A DNA stretch of 64,000 nt from Sulfuracidifex metallicus DSM 6482 = JCM 9184 (GTDB lineage Archaea; Thermoproteota; Thermoprotei_A; Sulfolobales; Sulfolobaceae), in contig CP135238.1 of the NCBI GenBank assembly GCA_032834875.1, positions 1,774,001-1,838,000 on the forward strand, written 5' to 3'. Under the pieces are notes generated by a model. The model saw nothing but the letters and a program-made list of their open reading frames with translations, did not search any database and had not been told where the DNA came from. A program made the translations under genes and the position numbers. Numbering within the stretch: the first letter of the stretch is position 1; every line of letters begins with the position of its first letter. Positions 27,277 to 37,127 of the stretch are shown piece by piece.

Positions 27277-28176
27277 TTACTTTCTTTCCATATCGAGGAC
27301 TGCCTTAACGACTTTCCTTTCCATCACATCCCTGAAAGCGTCTCTGAATCGAGGTAAAGGATAAACTCTGATCATGTCTTCTACGTGTAGTTCCTTCGCT
27401 AGGGAGGCTGCCTTATCCCACAAGTAGAATGGACCACATCTGCTTCCAATTAGTGTTATCTCTTCAACTGCTACCTTAGTCTGGTTCAACTTCACGTCCA
27501 TTCCATGAGTAGACTTTAAACCTATCTTTCCCATTGGCTTAACGTGGGAGAGTGCTTCCTCAACTGCGTTTCCTCCTGTAGCCTCTATCACTATATCATA
27601 TGAGGAGGGAGAGTTGGTTACTTGTAACCCCATATCCATAGCTACCCTTAACCTCTCCTTGTTTCTTCCCTTAAGTTCCACGTGGAGACCTAGCCTTGAC
27701 AAGACTAAGGCTGACATGATTCCCAGTGGACCGTCACCTAGAACTAGAGCTTCTTCCTCTGGCGAAACGCGAAGGAGCTCAACCATTCTAAGTACCGCTG
27801 CCATGGGTTCCACCACGGCTGACGTAATGGGGGAACCCGTTCCATTATGAAGAAGATATGAAGGTAGTGAAATCCTTTCTCTCATAGCTCCGTCTAGATC
27901 TATACCTATTGCCTTCCTGTTTGAGCAATGGGTGTACATTCCCTTCCTGCAATAATAACACGTCCAGTCTACAATGTTAATTTCCGATGTCTTGATTTTT
28001 CCGTCAACCTCAAGTGAGAACTCATGACCTAGAACAAGGGGAAACTTCCTTGGTTTGTACGAACCCTTAATCATAGAGATGTCTGTTCCGCATATTCCCA
28101 CTGCGAGGACAGGATAATCCCCCTCTAGACCTGAGTCTACCAATTTCAACTCCCCGTCGAAGAGAATGGTCTTCAT
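27277..28176 (-). CDS. Zinc-type MDR dehydrogenase (alcohol/polyol/glucose dehydrogenase-like)
   Basis: A 299-residue medium-chain dehydrogenase. VGICGTDISMIKG carries the catalytic Cys, LVLGHEF the His/Glu pair, and WTCYYCRKGMYTHCSN structural cysteines. The NAD(P) site is LVLGDGPLGIMSALVLSRLG. The length is short for the family (about 340), with a compressed coenzyme-binding domain. It resembles sugar or threonine dehydrogenases, but the substrate cannot be decided. It stands alone on the minus strand between the MFS gene and an FNR-like gene. Confidence 0.78.
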   Translation of the reverse strand: MKTILFDGELKLVDSGLEGDYPVLAVGICGTDISMIKGSYKPRKFPLVLGHEFSLEVDGKIKTSEINIVDWTCYYCRKGMYTHCSNRKAIGIDLDGAMRERISLPSYLLHNGTGSPITSAVVEPMAAVLRMVELLRVSPEEEALVLGDGPLGIMSALVLSRLGLHVELKGRNKERLRVAMDMGLQVTNSPSSYDIVIEATGGNAVEEALSHVKPMGKIGLKSTHGMDVKLNQTKVAVEEITLIGSRCGPFYLWDKAASLAKELHVEDMIRVYPLPRFRDAFRDVMERKVVKAVLDMERK

Positions 28177-28447
28177 AACTGAAAAAGGGAGTGATAACTT
28201 ATAATTTCATTTGGATTTTAGATTGAAGATATAAAAAGTATAAGAACAAAAAATGGAGATATAGACTTTGCACTTCTAACGATGGAGATTAAGTTTTTCT
28301 CTTTCTAGAGAGAACTTTCTTGTACAACAATTTACACTATGACGAGAAAGGGAGAGCCACATATTCAGTAAACCGTTAATCGACATATAACACTTAACTC
28401 TAAACAACTTAAGCAAAGTTTTTCCTTTCCAATTCTCAATCAAAAGT

Positions 28448-29008
28448 ATGAAAGCTAAAATAGAGTCGATCGAGAGGAAAGGAAAATATATAATTGTCAC
28501 GTTAGATAAAACAATTGATTTCAAACCAGGCAATACGGTTGACGTTGTCCTTAACGGTGATAGGAGAACCTTTTCAATAGCCAGTATGCCAGGTGAGAAA
28601 TTAACTTTCGCCACAGTGGACAGTGGATCTAAGTTCAAGAAATCTCTCCAGAACGGAACGGAGGTGGAAGTTGAGGGTCCATTCGAGGATGAGTTTGTTA
28701 TCAAGGAAGCGGAAGATCACGTCTTCGTAGCCAAGGGAATAGGTATTACCCCGGTGAGACCAATGTATTTGACCCTCAAGAGAACTGGGAAAAAAGTGAA
28801 GGTCTTCTACGAGAGCGATGAGAGGATCTTCGATGACGTAGAGGTAATACCGAGGATGCCATCTAAGGAGGACGTAGAGGCACACAAGGATGGGTTCTTT
28901 TACATTAGCGGAACTCCGACTGACACCAAGGAAATCACCGTAATGTTAGTGAACGCAGGAGTAAAGCCCGGTAGATTCGTGAGTGAACCTTTCAGCGGCT
29001 ACGAGTGA
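28448..29008 (+). CDS. FAD-binding ferredoxin-reductase-type protein (short)
   Basis: A 186-residue protein with the FNR fold: GDRRTFSIASMP (the R-X-F-S FAD motif, about residues 37-48) and a nucleotide-binding start VFVAKGIGITPVRPMYL. It lacks the usual long C-terminus (family about 230-250) and has no iron-sulfur domain. It would pass electrons between NAD(P)H and a partner such as a ferredoxin or oxygenase. A Rieske oxygenase lies in the window (51 kb), but far away, so pairing is only possible. Confidence 0.68.
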   Translation: MKAKIESIERKGKYIIVTLDKTIDFKPGNTVDVVLNGDRRTFSIASMPGEKLTFATVDSGSKFKKSLQNGTEVEVEGPFEDEFVIKEAEDHVFVAKGIGITPVRPMYLTLKRTGKKVKVFYESDERIFDDVEVIPRMPSKEDVEAHKDGFFYISGTPTDTKEITVMLVNAGVKPGRFVSEPFSGYE

Positions 29009-29546
29009 ACTGATGGATGACATGTTAGGGTACATGAAACTCATGTGGTAAGTAAGAGAAGAATTGTTCTGACGAGTGAATGTGGTTCTTTAAAGACTTG
29101 AATTGAATGATGAGGAAAAGCCATTTACATTAGAAAGAGGTATATATGCATGAAGGACCTTAGCTTCTTATAGTGAGCTCACTTTTTCAATTTTTTTATT
29201 CTATATTTTTATAATATTTTTATTAGAATTTATAGTTTATTATTAAAAGTTTTATATTAAAGAAAAAATGTTCCACTCTAATCTTTTTTCGCTGAGGAAA
29301 AGGAACCCCCCAAAAGTTAAGGCAGATAGTTCACTGTTATACATGATTAATATTCGCGTAAGTGCTTTTCTCCTATGTGTGGATCTAGCAATTTTAAGTT
29401 GAAATTTGAAACAGTTAGGTATAAAGTAAATGTAATAAAAATTATATCTATTAATTCAATTTCGTATTTCACGCAATATATACTAAAAACGTGAACTGTG
29501 TATTTGTATGTAAAATTAGTATAATAATTTTTAATAAACAAAAAAT
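29009..29546. other. AT-rich gap
   Basis: The longest frame (29347-29586, minus) encodes mostly Y, F, N, I and L and looks like chance AT-rich coding. No RNA or repeat was seen. Confidence 0.4.
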
Positions 29547-30284
29547 TCAAGTAAAAATGTAAGCTATCATGCTTATACCAGGCCATGGAATATCATGCAA
29601 GAGTTCTCTTCCTGGTCTGCGTGAATATCCCATAACTACAAAAAGAGGTTTCAGATCTCCTTCAGGCATTGATTTCTTCCATTCTTTACCCTTAAAAAGG
29701 GATAATACTTCTTCCACACCTTTGGATACGGCATCGCTAAGTAGAGGGTCAAGGAAAGTTTCCTTCTTGGAGGATAGCTGGAACAAGTCTAACCTATGCG
29801 TTGGAGAACCAGTACCCATGACAAGGATGTTTCTATCAGTTGCTCTAGCAATTGCCTTCCCTAGCCTTATATGATCCTCCAATGAAGCACCGGAAATTGA
29901 AAGTGATACAGTGGGTTTACCTTTGGGGAACATGTACATAAGAGGTATCCACGCTCCATGATCTAGCCCCCATGAGGTGTCTTCAATCACTGGTAAGCCG
30001 TCTCTTAAAGCTTCCTTGTATATCTTGTTGGCTAACTCCACATCATTTTTAGCAGAATACTTGAACTTGTAAAGTTCGTCTGGAAACCCATAAAAGTCAT
30101 GTATCGACTCTAGGATATCTTGTACCTCCACGTAGAAACGTGAATAAGTAAAGAAATGAGGGCTAATCACCACTACCGAATCTACATCTGAAAACTTTTC
30201 TCCCATTCTCCTCCAGAACTCCTTCCAAGGGGAATCCTCAGTAAGTATTGTAGGAGAACCGTGAGAAGTAAAGAAGCCTACCAT
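29547..30284 (-). CDS. LigB/DODA-type extradiol ring-cleavage dioxygenase
   Basis: A 245-residue protein of the class III extradiol dioxygenase/DODA family. FFTSHGSPTIL at the N-terminus, VVISPHFF, SIHDFYGFPDELY, GLDHGAWIPL and GTGSPTHRLDLF match the family in order. The histidines (H8, H43, H116) bind the non-haem iron. The family opens catechol rings such as DOPA. The last motif is GTGSPTHR rather than the usual G-S-G-S-X-T-H-N, so substrate choice may differ. It could act on products of the Rieske oxygenase, but the genes are 21 kb apart. Confidence 0.8.
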   Translation of the reverse strand: MVGFFTSHGSPTILTEDSPWKEFWRRMGEKFSDVDSVVVISPHFFTYSRFYVEVQDILESIHDFYGFPDELYKFKYSAKNDVELANKIYKEALRDGLPVIEDTSWGLDHGAWIPLMYMFPKGKPTVSLSISGASLEDHIRLGKAIARATDRNILVMGTGSPTHRLDLFQLSSKKETFLDPLLSDAVSKGVEEVLSLFKGKEWKKSMPEGDLKPLFVVMGYSRRPGRELLHDIPWPGISMIAYIFT

Positions 30285-30644
30285 GAAAGAAATTTGTTCT
30301 CAGCAAATAAATTGATGTAAGTGTAAGATGCGTTACTTAATAGAATAGACTATACTTTCCTGACGTTACTTAACAAGTTATTTAAGTTCTGGTTATTAAT
30401 AACATAGTTTACCTTTGAGTTCGACAATGATGTAGACTGATATCTTTTAGTCGATTGTCATCAGCTGGAAGATATTCAGTTCTATTATATTAGTTTCTAT
30501 TCCTAAGTTCTTTTATTATAATGTCTTTATAAACTAAGGTATTGGGATTCCATCTATGACAGAAGCTTTCCTTATCTTCATAATATGACATTGATCTTGT
30601 CGAAACTTAGTGAAACTTATTAATAAACCGTACTAAGTACTCCA
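30285..30644. other. Gap with the promoter of the large membrane protein
   Basis: TTATTAATAAACC near 30617-30629 lies about 20-28 bases upstream of ATG 30645 and is the likely TATA box. No gene was seen in the rest. Confidence 0.4.
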
Positions 30645-32813
30645 ATGGAGTTGAGTAAGGATAAATCCGACATAACAGTCTTGATCGTAGTTATAATTTC
30701 TCTTATAGCGTCTTACAAGGTCAGCGAAGAATTTCCTGTAATATTGGTTCTGATGTCACTGACAGGAATTCTGGGAAAGAAATGGGTCTCTGCGGTCATG
30801 ATTCTCTCTTCCCTCGGTTTCTTAGAATTCCACTTGATATCTCTAATACAGTTTCTGATAGTTTCAATAGCTGCCTCAATTTCCCTGGTCCTAGAAGTTT
30901 CCTATTCCGTCTGGCTAACCTTAGGGATATCCTTGATTGCCACTGACATCGAACCAGTTTTTCAACTCCTTACCCTCATAGCTCTCTTAGTTACCATGAG
31001 GTACTTCAAGCTAGAGGTTAAGGGTTTTATAGTCTCCGGGATTGCACTTCTAGTCACAGAGGCCCTGGTAAACCTTCCCGTGATGGATGTGTCATATTTT
31101 GATCTTTTAACGGGCGTAGTAGGAGTTGCCTCTGAGAACGTTAATATGCCTAAGAGATCGCCATATCTGGTCCCTTTAATTCCGGCCCTATTTTTCGCAA
31201 CTTACGGTATTCCTGACGGGGTTTACTGGGCTGACTCCTCGTCTTTTCTCTTCAAGTATAGCCCTTTCTCGCTTTGGATACCTGGATCATTCTACTACCC
31301 TAGGGTTAACGATTTCCTTTTGTGTTTCTTCCTAGACAAGCCTTACTACTTGTTTATATTAGCAATGGTTTACCTCTCGGGAGTCCTCTCATACCATGCC
31401 TTCAAATCCATGGGGATCAAGTATCCATTGCCCATCTCTCTAGTGTATTCCCTTCTCTTTCCCTTTAATTCACCTTATATAATGATACCTTACGTAGTAT
31501 CTCCTGCATTACTGTTCCTTGGGAAGGTGAAATCAGATAGGAGATTCCTTAGTGTATCACTACCCATAGTGGCGCTGTCCTCCACTATATTGATGTTTCC
31601 TTTAGTGGCATACCTTCTATCTTCCATGAATAGGGGACTTAGGTGGATAAACTTTCTTGCCTTCCTTGGAATTTCAGCGTTCTGGATATTACCTTATGCA
31701 CTTCTAGGCTTTCCAAGCGAGCCAACGTCCCAGTGGAATTACCTCTTCCTTTTTGCTGGGATAGCTGCGCTTTCAATTTATCTAGGTGGAAAGAGACTGC
31801 CTTCATTTATTCTGCTTGTTTCCTCAATTGTAATGGCACTGCATTTACCTTTTTCCTCTGGGTTCTACCCTCTCTTAATTATCAGTGCTCTTTACCTAGC
31901 TACCACTGTAGAAAACTTCAGAGCGTTGATAGTCGGCGCAACGCTACTCCTTCTACTAGCTTCGCAGGCTGGATATGCATACTCCGTGTACAACGCACCA
32001 TCAATTCACATACCAGACCTAGAGAATGGATACGTATATTGGGTGGGGAACTACAGTTTATTATCCCCTTTACCACTGACTAACAAGACTTACGCGAACT
32101 ACGTGGTTAATGAGAGTGCTGGGCAAGTCAATATCACTAAGGTGATAGGAAAGAGCCCTTACTTTAAGGTGCTAGAGATAAACTACAGTTCGCCCGTGTT
32201 TCTGCTCCCTGAAGATTCAACTGTACACGAATTTGCAGACTATGTGTTATGGCAAGTTGGAAACGACTCATCACTGATGATAAGTTATCCATTCTACTCT
32301 TCAGAGAAATGGGTAAGCGTGAAGACTAACGAGAGCGTGAACCTAGAAGCCCAATACCAGAACGGCACTTTTTTCTCGCTGAAAGGAGAGAAGTTCAACT
32401 TAACTTCCAGCTTATCCTTCCTGGAACTTGTACATGAAGGAGAAGGAGAAGTTATCAATGTGTCAGTTGAAATATACAATGGTTCCCTGGTTAGACTGGG
32501 ACATTTTGTGGGGAAACCTCAATGTTTAGTGAAACCTAATTTTGCAGGAGTTGTGATAGACGTAAACTCCAGTTATCCTTTTCTACTTAAGGTGAGCAAC
32601 ATTTCAGGGCTAGTTTTCTACTTACACGGTAAACAGCTCTCCCCGATGAAAACCTACTTGATGAAGGGACAGATCACCTTAATAGGGACTTTCCCAGGTG
32701 AGAAGTACTTATATGTCGGGCTAGTAGTGACCTTAGTTTCCTATGTGTCTGTCTTAATGCCATGGAGAAGAATAATGTCAATAACGAAAGGTAAAGAGAT
32801 CGGTTCAACTTAG
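30645..32813 (+). CDS. Large multi-pass membrane protein with C-terminal extracytoplasmic domain
   Basis: 722 residues. About residues 10-450 form 12 or more hydrophobic helices. Residues about 455-690 are soluble and rich in N-X-S/T glycosylation sites (NYS, NKT, NES, NIT, NDS, NGT and more). A last helix follows near the C-terminus (YLYVGLVVTLVSYVSVLM) with a basic tail. This layout resembles GT-C glycosyltransferases or other surface-assembly membrane proteins, but I recognise no catalytic motif. A DLLTGVVGVAS loop has no known meaning to me. The start is supported by an upstream TATA-like sequence. Confidence 0.7.
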   Translation: MELSKDKSDITVLIVVIISLIASYKVSEEFPVILVLMSLTGILGKKWVSAVMILSSLGFLEFHLISLIQFLIVSIAASISLVLEVSYSVWLTLGISLIATDIEPVFQLLTLIALLVTMRYFKLEVKGFIVSGIALLVTEALVNLPVMDVSYFDLLTGVVGVASENVNMPKRSPYLVPLIPALFFATYGIPDGVYWADSSSFLFKYSPFSLWIPGSFYYPRVNDFLLCFFLDKPYYLFILAMVYLSGVLSYHAFKSMGIKYPLPISLVYSLLFPFNSPYIMIPYVVSPALLFLGKVKSDRRFLSVSLPIVALSSTILMFPLVAYLLSSMNRGLRWINFLAFLGISAFWILPYALLGFPSEPTSQWNYLFLFAGIAALSIYLGGKRLPSFILLVSSIVMALHLPFSSGFYPLLIISALYLATTVENFRALIVGATLLLLLASQAGYAYSVYNAPSIHIPDLENGYVYWVGNYSLLSPLPLTNKTYANYVVNESAGQVNITKVIGKSPYFKVLEINYSSPVFLLPEDSTVHEFADYVLWQVGNDSSLMISYPFYSSEKWVSVKTNESVNLEAQYQNGTFFSLKGEKFNLTSSLSFLELVHEGEGEVINVSVEIYNGSLVRLGHFVGKPQCLVKPNFAGVVIDVNSSYPFLLKVSNISGLVFYLHGKQLSPMKTYLMKGQITLIGTFPGEKYLYVGLVVTLVSYVSVLMPWRRIMSITKGKEIGST

Positions 32814-32830
32814 CAACTCATTAGAGAGTA

Positions 32831-32864
32831 AACTACCCCGCCCTTACGGACGGGGTCTCTGGTG
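32831..32864. repeat. IS200/IS605-like end, copy A
   Basis: CCCCGCCC (32836-32843) and GGACGGGG (32848-32855) form a stem with one mismatch and a TTAC loop. Read on the minus strand the sequence is CCAGAGACC, then the stem, then GGGGTAGTTTAC. The same pattern occurs at 55999-56028 and, in plus orientation, at 60686-60711. No transposase gene is beside it; it follows the large membrane protein gene and may serve as its 3' end signal. Confidence 0.55.
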
Positions 32865-33101
32865 TTAATAGATGAGGGAAAAATAGATCTTAGCGAAGAT
32901 TAAAATATTCTTACCTACATCGTATTTATATCATTTATATTAATTAATTTATAAAAATAATGATAGCTCTTACCTAGACCACAAAATTTAAGTAGTATAC
33001 CTGAAAAACTCTTAGAAACGCATATGTTGAAGAACAAATTCTTTCTGATGTTTTAAATATTGAGAGATAAAATATGTAAAGTAGAATACATTTTCATGAG
33101 A

Positions 33102-33722
33102 CTACACCAGAAAGTCCTTTCCTGACTTCCCGTGAGATACGTAAACGTGAGAAGGTCTAAGTGACTTTATCTTCTCAACACTCTTCTCCAACTGCTGAAA
33201 ATCTTCGTATATTGAAGGGTACTTCAACCCCTTCTTGGTTCCTTGTAGGGTATCTCCAACTATCACCGCATTAATGGCAGGCAAGTAAATGGATACTGAG
33301 TCGTTGGTATGTCCCGGAGTCCTTAGAACTTCCACCCCTTCTACGAGTTCCCCCTCCTTTAGGGTCATATCAGGCTCTACCCCTTGGAACTTCTTGAAGA
33401 AGAACGGTTTACCAAATGTGAATATAACCTTGAGAAGAGGCGAGTGTAGCACTGGTTCCCTCACTCTTCCCTGAGAGAGGTAAGCGACTCCTTGTGGGTC
33501 TATTGCAAACTTTCCCTTTAATACTTCTCTCACCTCGTGAGCACCTCCTATATGGTCAGGATGGGAGTGAGTAAAGACCACATATTGAATCTTTTCAGGA
33601 TTAAGGCCTCTCAAGATCTTCTCCCCACTCCCTGGTGTACCTGCATCCACAAGGATTTGCCCTCTCCCGTAATCTATAATGAAGGATTTCACGAACCTAA
33701 GGTTAATTTCTTGGACTTCCAT
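33102..33722 (-). CDS. Metallo-beta-lactamase-fold hydrolase
   Basis: A 206-residue protein with the MBL metal site [11 protein letters not shown] (H52, H54, D56, H57), then [11 protein letters not shown] with a third histidine and AVIVGDT with the bridging aspartate, ending [10 protein letters not shown]. It is the minimal glyoxalase II-like type. It probably hydrolyses a thioester or lactone; no substrate can be assigned. ATG 33722 is the start. Confidence 0.82.
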   Translation of the reverse strand: MEVQEINLRFVKSFIIDYGRGQILVDAGTPGSGEKILRGLNPEKIQYVVFTHSHPDHIGGAHEVREVLKGKFAIDPQGVAYLSQGRVREPVLHSPLLKVIFTFGKPFFFKKFQGVEPDMTLKEGELVEGVEVLRTPGHTNDSVSIYLPAINAVIVGDTLQGTKKGLKYPSIYEDFQQLEKSVEKIKSLRPSHVYVSHGKSGKDFLV

Positions 33723-34249
33723 AAGTATAAATGCATTTAAATCTAAGATTTTAAATGAGTGGTTATAAAACCCGAAAGTAAAGAAGCTGACTCATTAAGG
33801 TTGACAACATCAAGTATAAGGCTTAACGCTATATGAAATGTTTGAAGACTATTCAAATGGCTATCTTTATGATCTCCTTAACGTTAATAGTGTTTCTTAG
33901 TAATTTAACTGTTCATAAAACAATATTTAGTAAATGTTATTGAATCTTTCTAACGTTTAAGCTATTCTATCAGTCTAACTTCCTTCTAATGGAATTTCTT
34001 AGATCATCGGGATATAACAAGACTTATTCATTTTTCCGTTTCAAAGAAATTGAGGTAAAATAAATGGAAAAAAGAGAAGATAGTAAAGGAGAATAGAGAT
34101 AAAAGGAAAAAGTCATGAAGAAGGAAAAAGGAAGAAGAGAAAACGAAATAGAAAAATTTTATTTATTAAAAAATAAAGAGATAAACGTCTTTTAAGAAAC
34201 TTTGACTCTTCTACTTAGATACATGTTTTTAGTCTCCCTTCTACCCCTT
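33723..34249. other. AT-rich gap
   Basis: No gene-like frame. Purine-rich stretches at 34065-34150 (many A and G) mark the region downstream of the M20 gene. Nothing else was seen. Confidence 0.4.
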
Positions 34250-35398
34250 CTATGTCCTTGTGAAGTGTTTAGCTAATTCCGCGTGTGCTCTTACTCCCAG
34301 CATTAGAACATCCTCATCCACGCAGAACTTAGAGCTATGGTTAGGATATACGCATCCTTTCTTTTCATTTCTGGTACCGAGGAAGAAATACGTTCCCTTG
34401 CTTCTCTCAAGGAAACGGGAAAAGTCCTCAGCTCCCATGATTGGAGGGGTCTCAATCACGGTAGAGATCTTTGACAATATTTTCATGACCTCTTCTGTAG
34501 TTCCTGGATCATTAATTGTGACTGGGTAAGGATCCTCCATCATGTGAACTTCACAAGTTGCTCCATGAGCTTCGCAAACATGATCCACTACCTTTCTCAG
34601 GTAGTCCAATGCTCTTCTCCTGGTTGTCTCATCTAAGGTCCTAATAGTTCCCTCCATTACTGCATTGTCAGGGATTACGTTATCTGCAGTTCCAGAGTGA
34701 ATGCTAGTGACAGATATGACAAAAGGCTGAACCGGGTCAACCCTTCTATATACTCCGTACAGTTGATTGACTATTTGAACTGCTACGAAGATCGGATCCA
34801 CAGTCTCCTGTGGTGCAGATCCATGTCCTCCTCTACCATGAATTTCTATCTTGAATGAGTCTGGGAGTGCCATGAACGGACCCTTCCTGGTCGCGAAAAC
34901 CCCTGCCGGATATGACCCTGAGATATGTATGCCAAAAACATAGTCCACCCCGTCTATGGCACCAGCCTCTATCATTGGCTTTGCTCCTCCCATTCCTCCG
35001 TCCTCCTCAGCTGGCTGAAAGAGAAACCTTACCTCACCTTGGATATCTTCCCTTGATAGAATCATCGCCGCACCCAGTAACATAGCCACATGCGTATCAT
35101 GACCGCATGCGTGCATTACTCCTTCAACTTCGGATTTGAACGGCAAGCTAGTTTCCTCCTTCACTGGTAAGGCGTCCATATCAGCTCTAAGCGCAACAGT
35201 TTTACCTACCTTCTTACCCTTTAGCCTTCCCACAACTGCCGTAGGTAAACCTACTCCTGTTTCCACCTCTATTCCCAGCGAGGTAAGAACGTCAGCTATC
35301 AATTTTGATGTTTTAAACTCCTTGTAGGAGAGTTCAGGATGCTTGTGTATTTCTCTTCTTATTTCTACGACTTTTTCCTTAACCTCTTCTAAAGACAT
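34250..35398 (-). CDS. M20-family amidohydrolase/carboxypeptidase (CpsA-like)
   Basis: 382 residues from ATG 35398. M20D features in order: IRREIHKHPELSYKEFKT, LRADMDALPVKEET, MHACGHDTHVAMLLGAA (metal His/Asp), PAEEDGGMGGAKPMIEAG (catalytic Glu), and a C-terminal MGAEDFSRFL. The family includes the Sulfolobus carboxypeptidase CpsA, N-acyl-amino-acid hydrolases and auxin-conjugate hydrolases. A TTTTTAAG-type box at 35421-35427 lies about 26 bases before ATG 35398, so transcription is probably leaderless there; the frame extends to 35455 but that would put the start upstream of the promoter. Confidence 0.85.
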   Translation of the reverse strand: MSLEEVKEKVVEIRREIHKHPELSYKEFKTSKLIADVLTSLGIEVETGVGLPTAVVGRLKGKKVGKTVALRADMDALPVKEETSLPFKSEVEGVMHACGHDTHVAMLLGAAMILSREDIQGEVRFLFQPAEEDGGMGGAKPMIEAGAIDGVDYVFGIHISGSYPAGVFATRKGPFMALPDSFKIEIHGRGGHGSAPQETVDPIFVAVQIVNQLYGVYRRVDPVQPFVISVTSIHSGTADNVIPDNAVMEGTIRTLDETTRRRALDYLRKVVDHVCEAHGATCEVHMMEDPYPVTINDPGTTEEVMKILSKISTVIETPPIMGAEDFSRFLERSKGTYFFLGTRNEKKGCVYPNHSSKFCVDEDVLMLGVRAHAELAKHFTRT

Positions 35399-35504
35399 TG
35401 AGAAAGTAAAATCGGGGAACTTAAAAAGATGATCCTCATATGAGGCGGAAAACAAGAAATGATGTAAAAATCTTTTTCAACTAACAGTTCTTAACATTCA
35501 TATT

Positions 35505-36875
35505 CTAATCTTCACTCTTGACAAAGGATGGAACTTTTGATAGCAAGGACTCTATTTCGTCGACTTTACTTTTTCTAATCTTGTCCTCATCTATGGAACT
35601 TAATACCCTTATCACTTCGTCATATCTATCAGCGTCAACTTCTCCAACTAGCTTTCCTAACTTGTAATTGTCCCCTCCAATATAGATCTTAAACTTAGGT
35701 CGTCCTTCCCTCATTGAAGCTCCTAGACCTACTTCTCCTATCTGATGTCTTCCACATGAATGAGAACATCCGCTTACCTTTACGTTAAGTCCTGATTTAG
35801 TTTCTCTCAAGATCTTCTGTATTCCTTCTGCCACGTTATTTGTTGACACTATTGCAGGAGGACAGAAATCGTTCCCAATGCAAGACTCCACATCTCCCTT
35901 AAGGTCACCATAATCGAATGGATCAATCAATTGATAGTTTAACGTAGTCCTCAACTCCTTTTTTAGTGGAACTTCAACAACTTGTTTATTGAAAAGTACG
36001 ACGAACCCATAGTTATCCTCAGCTATCTTAGCTATTTCCATCACCTCACTGGAGTTGAGCCAGCCTCCCCTGGTTGGAAATCTAGCTATCATTTTAGCAT
36101 TTATTCTGTCCTCTCCTCTGGTTGGAGACATAGGAGAAACGTTGCTTATTATCTCCTCAAGTAGAAGTTTAGTCTTCTCAATACCGTATTTATTAAGGAC
36201 CCATTTGAATCCTCTTTTCTCCTTTTCTCTTTTTAGGAGCTCAGCCACGGATATGGCTATTCCCTCAAGTCTATCCTCTTCCACTCCCTGAAATAGCATA
36301 ACGGACTGAAAAGCATGATCTCCGACTCCGCCTCCAACGTATACGTCGAATTTACCATCATCTCTGGCGACTATCCCAACGTCCATTATACCAGGAGTTG
36401 CACAGCCTTTTCTACAAGCTGAAACAGTTATCTTAACTCTTTTAGGTAATGAGGGATATTCATAATCTGGATTGTGACGGAATCTCCTTGAAATCCTCCT
36501 GGAGATAGATACAGCGTCGACCATAGCTAATGGGCATAAATAAGACGGACAAGGCATGACGTTTCTTACTGAGGCTCCACAGGAGTCCCTAGGATCCAAA
36601 CCTAAACTTTCTAATTTCTTCAAAACGTCATTTAACTTTCCTTCATGAATACCGTATAGCTCAACATCTCCTCTGGTTGTAAAATGAACCTTACTGTTCC
36701 CGTATTCCTCCGATATTTCACATAGACCTTTTAATTGATCATGTGTCCATTTGCTGGGATCGTTTCCTTCAGCTTGTCTTATTCTAACTGAAACTAAATC
36801 ATTGTCCCCTCTGCTTGTGTATATTCCTTTATACCTTATTGGATAATATGATTTATACTTATCCGCGAACCTCAT
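35505..36875 (-). CDS. Ferredoxin-type nitrite/sulfite reductase with cysteine motifs in both halves
   Basis: 456 residues built of two similar halves, as in siroheme [4Fe-4S] reductases. The C-terminal half has the normal ligands CIGNDFC (332, 338) and GCSHSCG (370, 374). The N-terminal half also has four: CPSYLC (109, 114) and ACRKGC (154, 158). Most assimilatory enzymes lost those in the first half. It would reduce nitrite to ammonia or sulfite to sulfide with six electrons from ferredoxin. The nearby NarK-like transporter and nitrate reductase favour nitrite. Residues HFTTRGDVELYGI (around 64-76) form the typical substrate/siroheme region. Confidence 0.82.
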   Translation of the reverse strand: MRFADKYKSYYPIRYKGIYTSRGDNDLVSVRIRQAEGNDPSKWTHDQLKGLCEISEEYGNSKVHFTTRGDVELYGIHEGKLNDVLKKLESLGLDPRDSCGASVRNVMPCPSYLCPLAMVDAVSISRRISRRFRHNPDYEYPSLPKRVKITVSACRKGCATPGIMDVGIVARDDGKFDVYVGGGVGDHAFQSVMLFQGVEEDRLEGIAISVAELLKREKEKRGFKWVLNKYGIEKTKLLLEEIISNVSPMSPTRGEDRINAKMIARFPTRGGWLNSSEVMEIAKIAEDNYGFVVLFNKQVVEVPLKKELRTTLNYQLIDPFDYGDLKGDVESCIGNDFCPPAIVSTNNVAEGIQKILRETKSGLNVKVSGCSHSCGRHQIGEVGLGASMREGRPKFKIYIGGDNYKLGKLVGEVDADRYDEVIRVLSSIDEDKIRKSKVDEIESLLSKVPSFVKSED

Positions 36876-37127
36876 AGATAGATTTAAATTTTAAAAAATT
36901 ATTTAAGAATTACCTTCTTTGTAATAAAAATTTTTTAAATATAATGACAGATTAAGCCCGTGATGTTAAAGCGTTAAAATGCTGGTCAAATTATAAAAAG
37001 AATTTACGTAAATGATCATAAAATCTTTAACATTAAGTGTAATTAACCTGAAAAAGATTATCAATGTTTTGTATAGAATTCAGCCTAGAATCTTGCAGAA
37101 ATAAAAAACCCTATCATTACTACATAC

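Noticed and set aside
28276-28704. Minus-strand frame of 142 residues
   Set aside because: Antisense to the FNR-like gene, whose RTFSIAS and GIGITP motifs make the plus frame the real one.
29347-29586. 79-residue minus-strand frame
   Set aside because: Low-complexity product overlapping the end of the DODA-like gene; reads as AT-rich chance coding.
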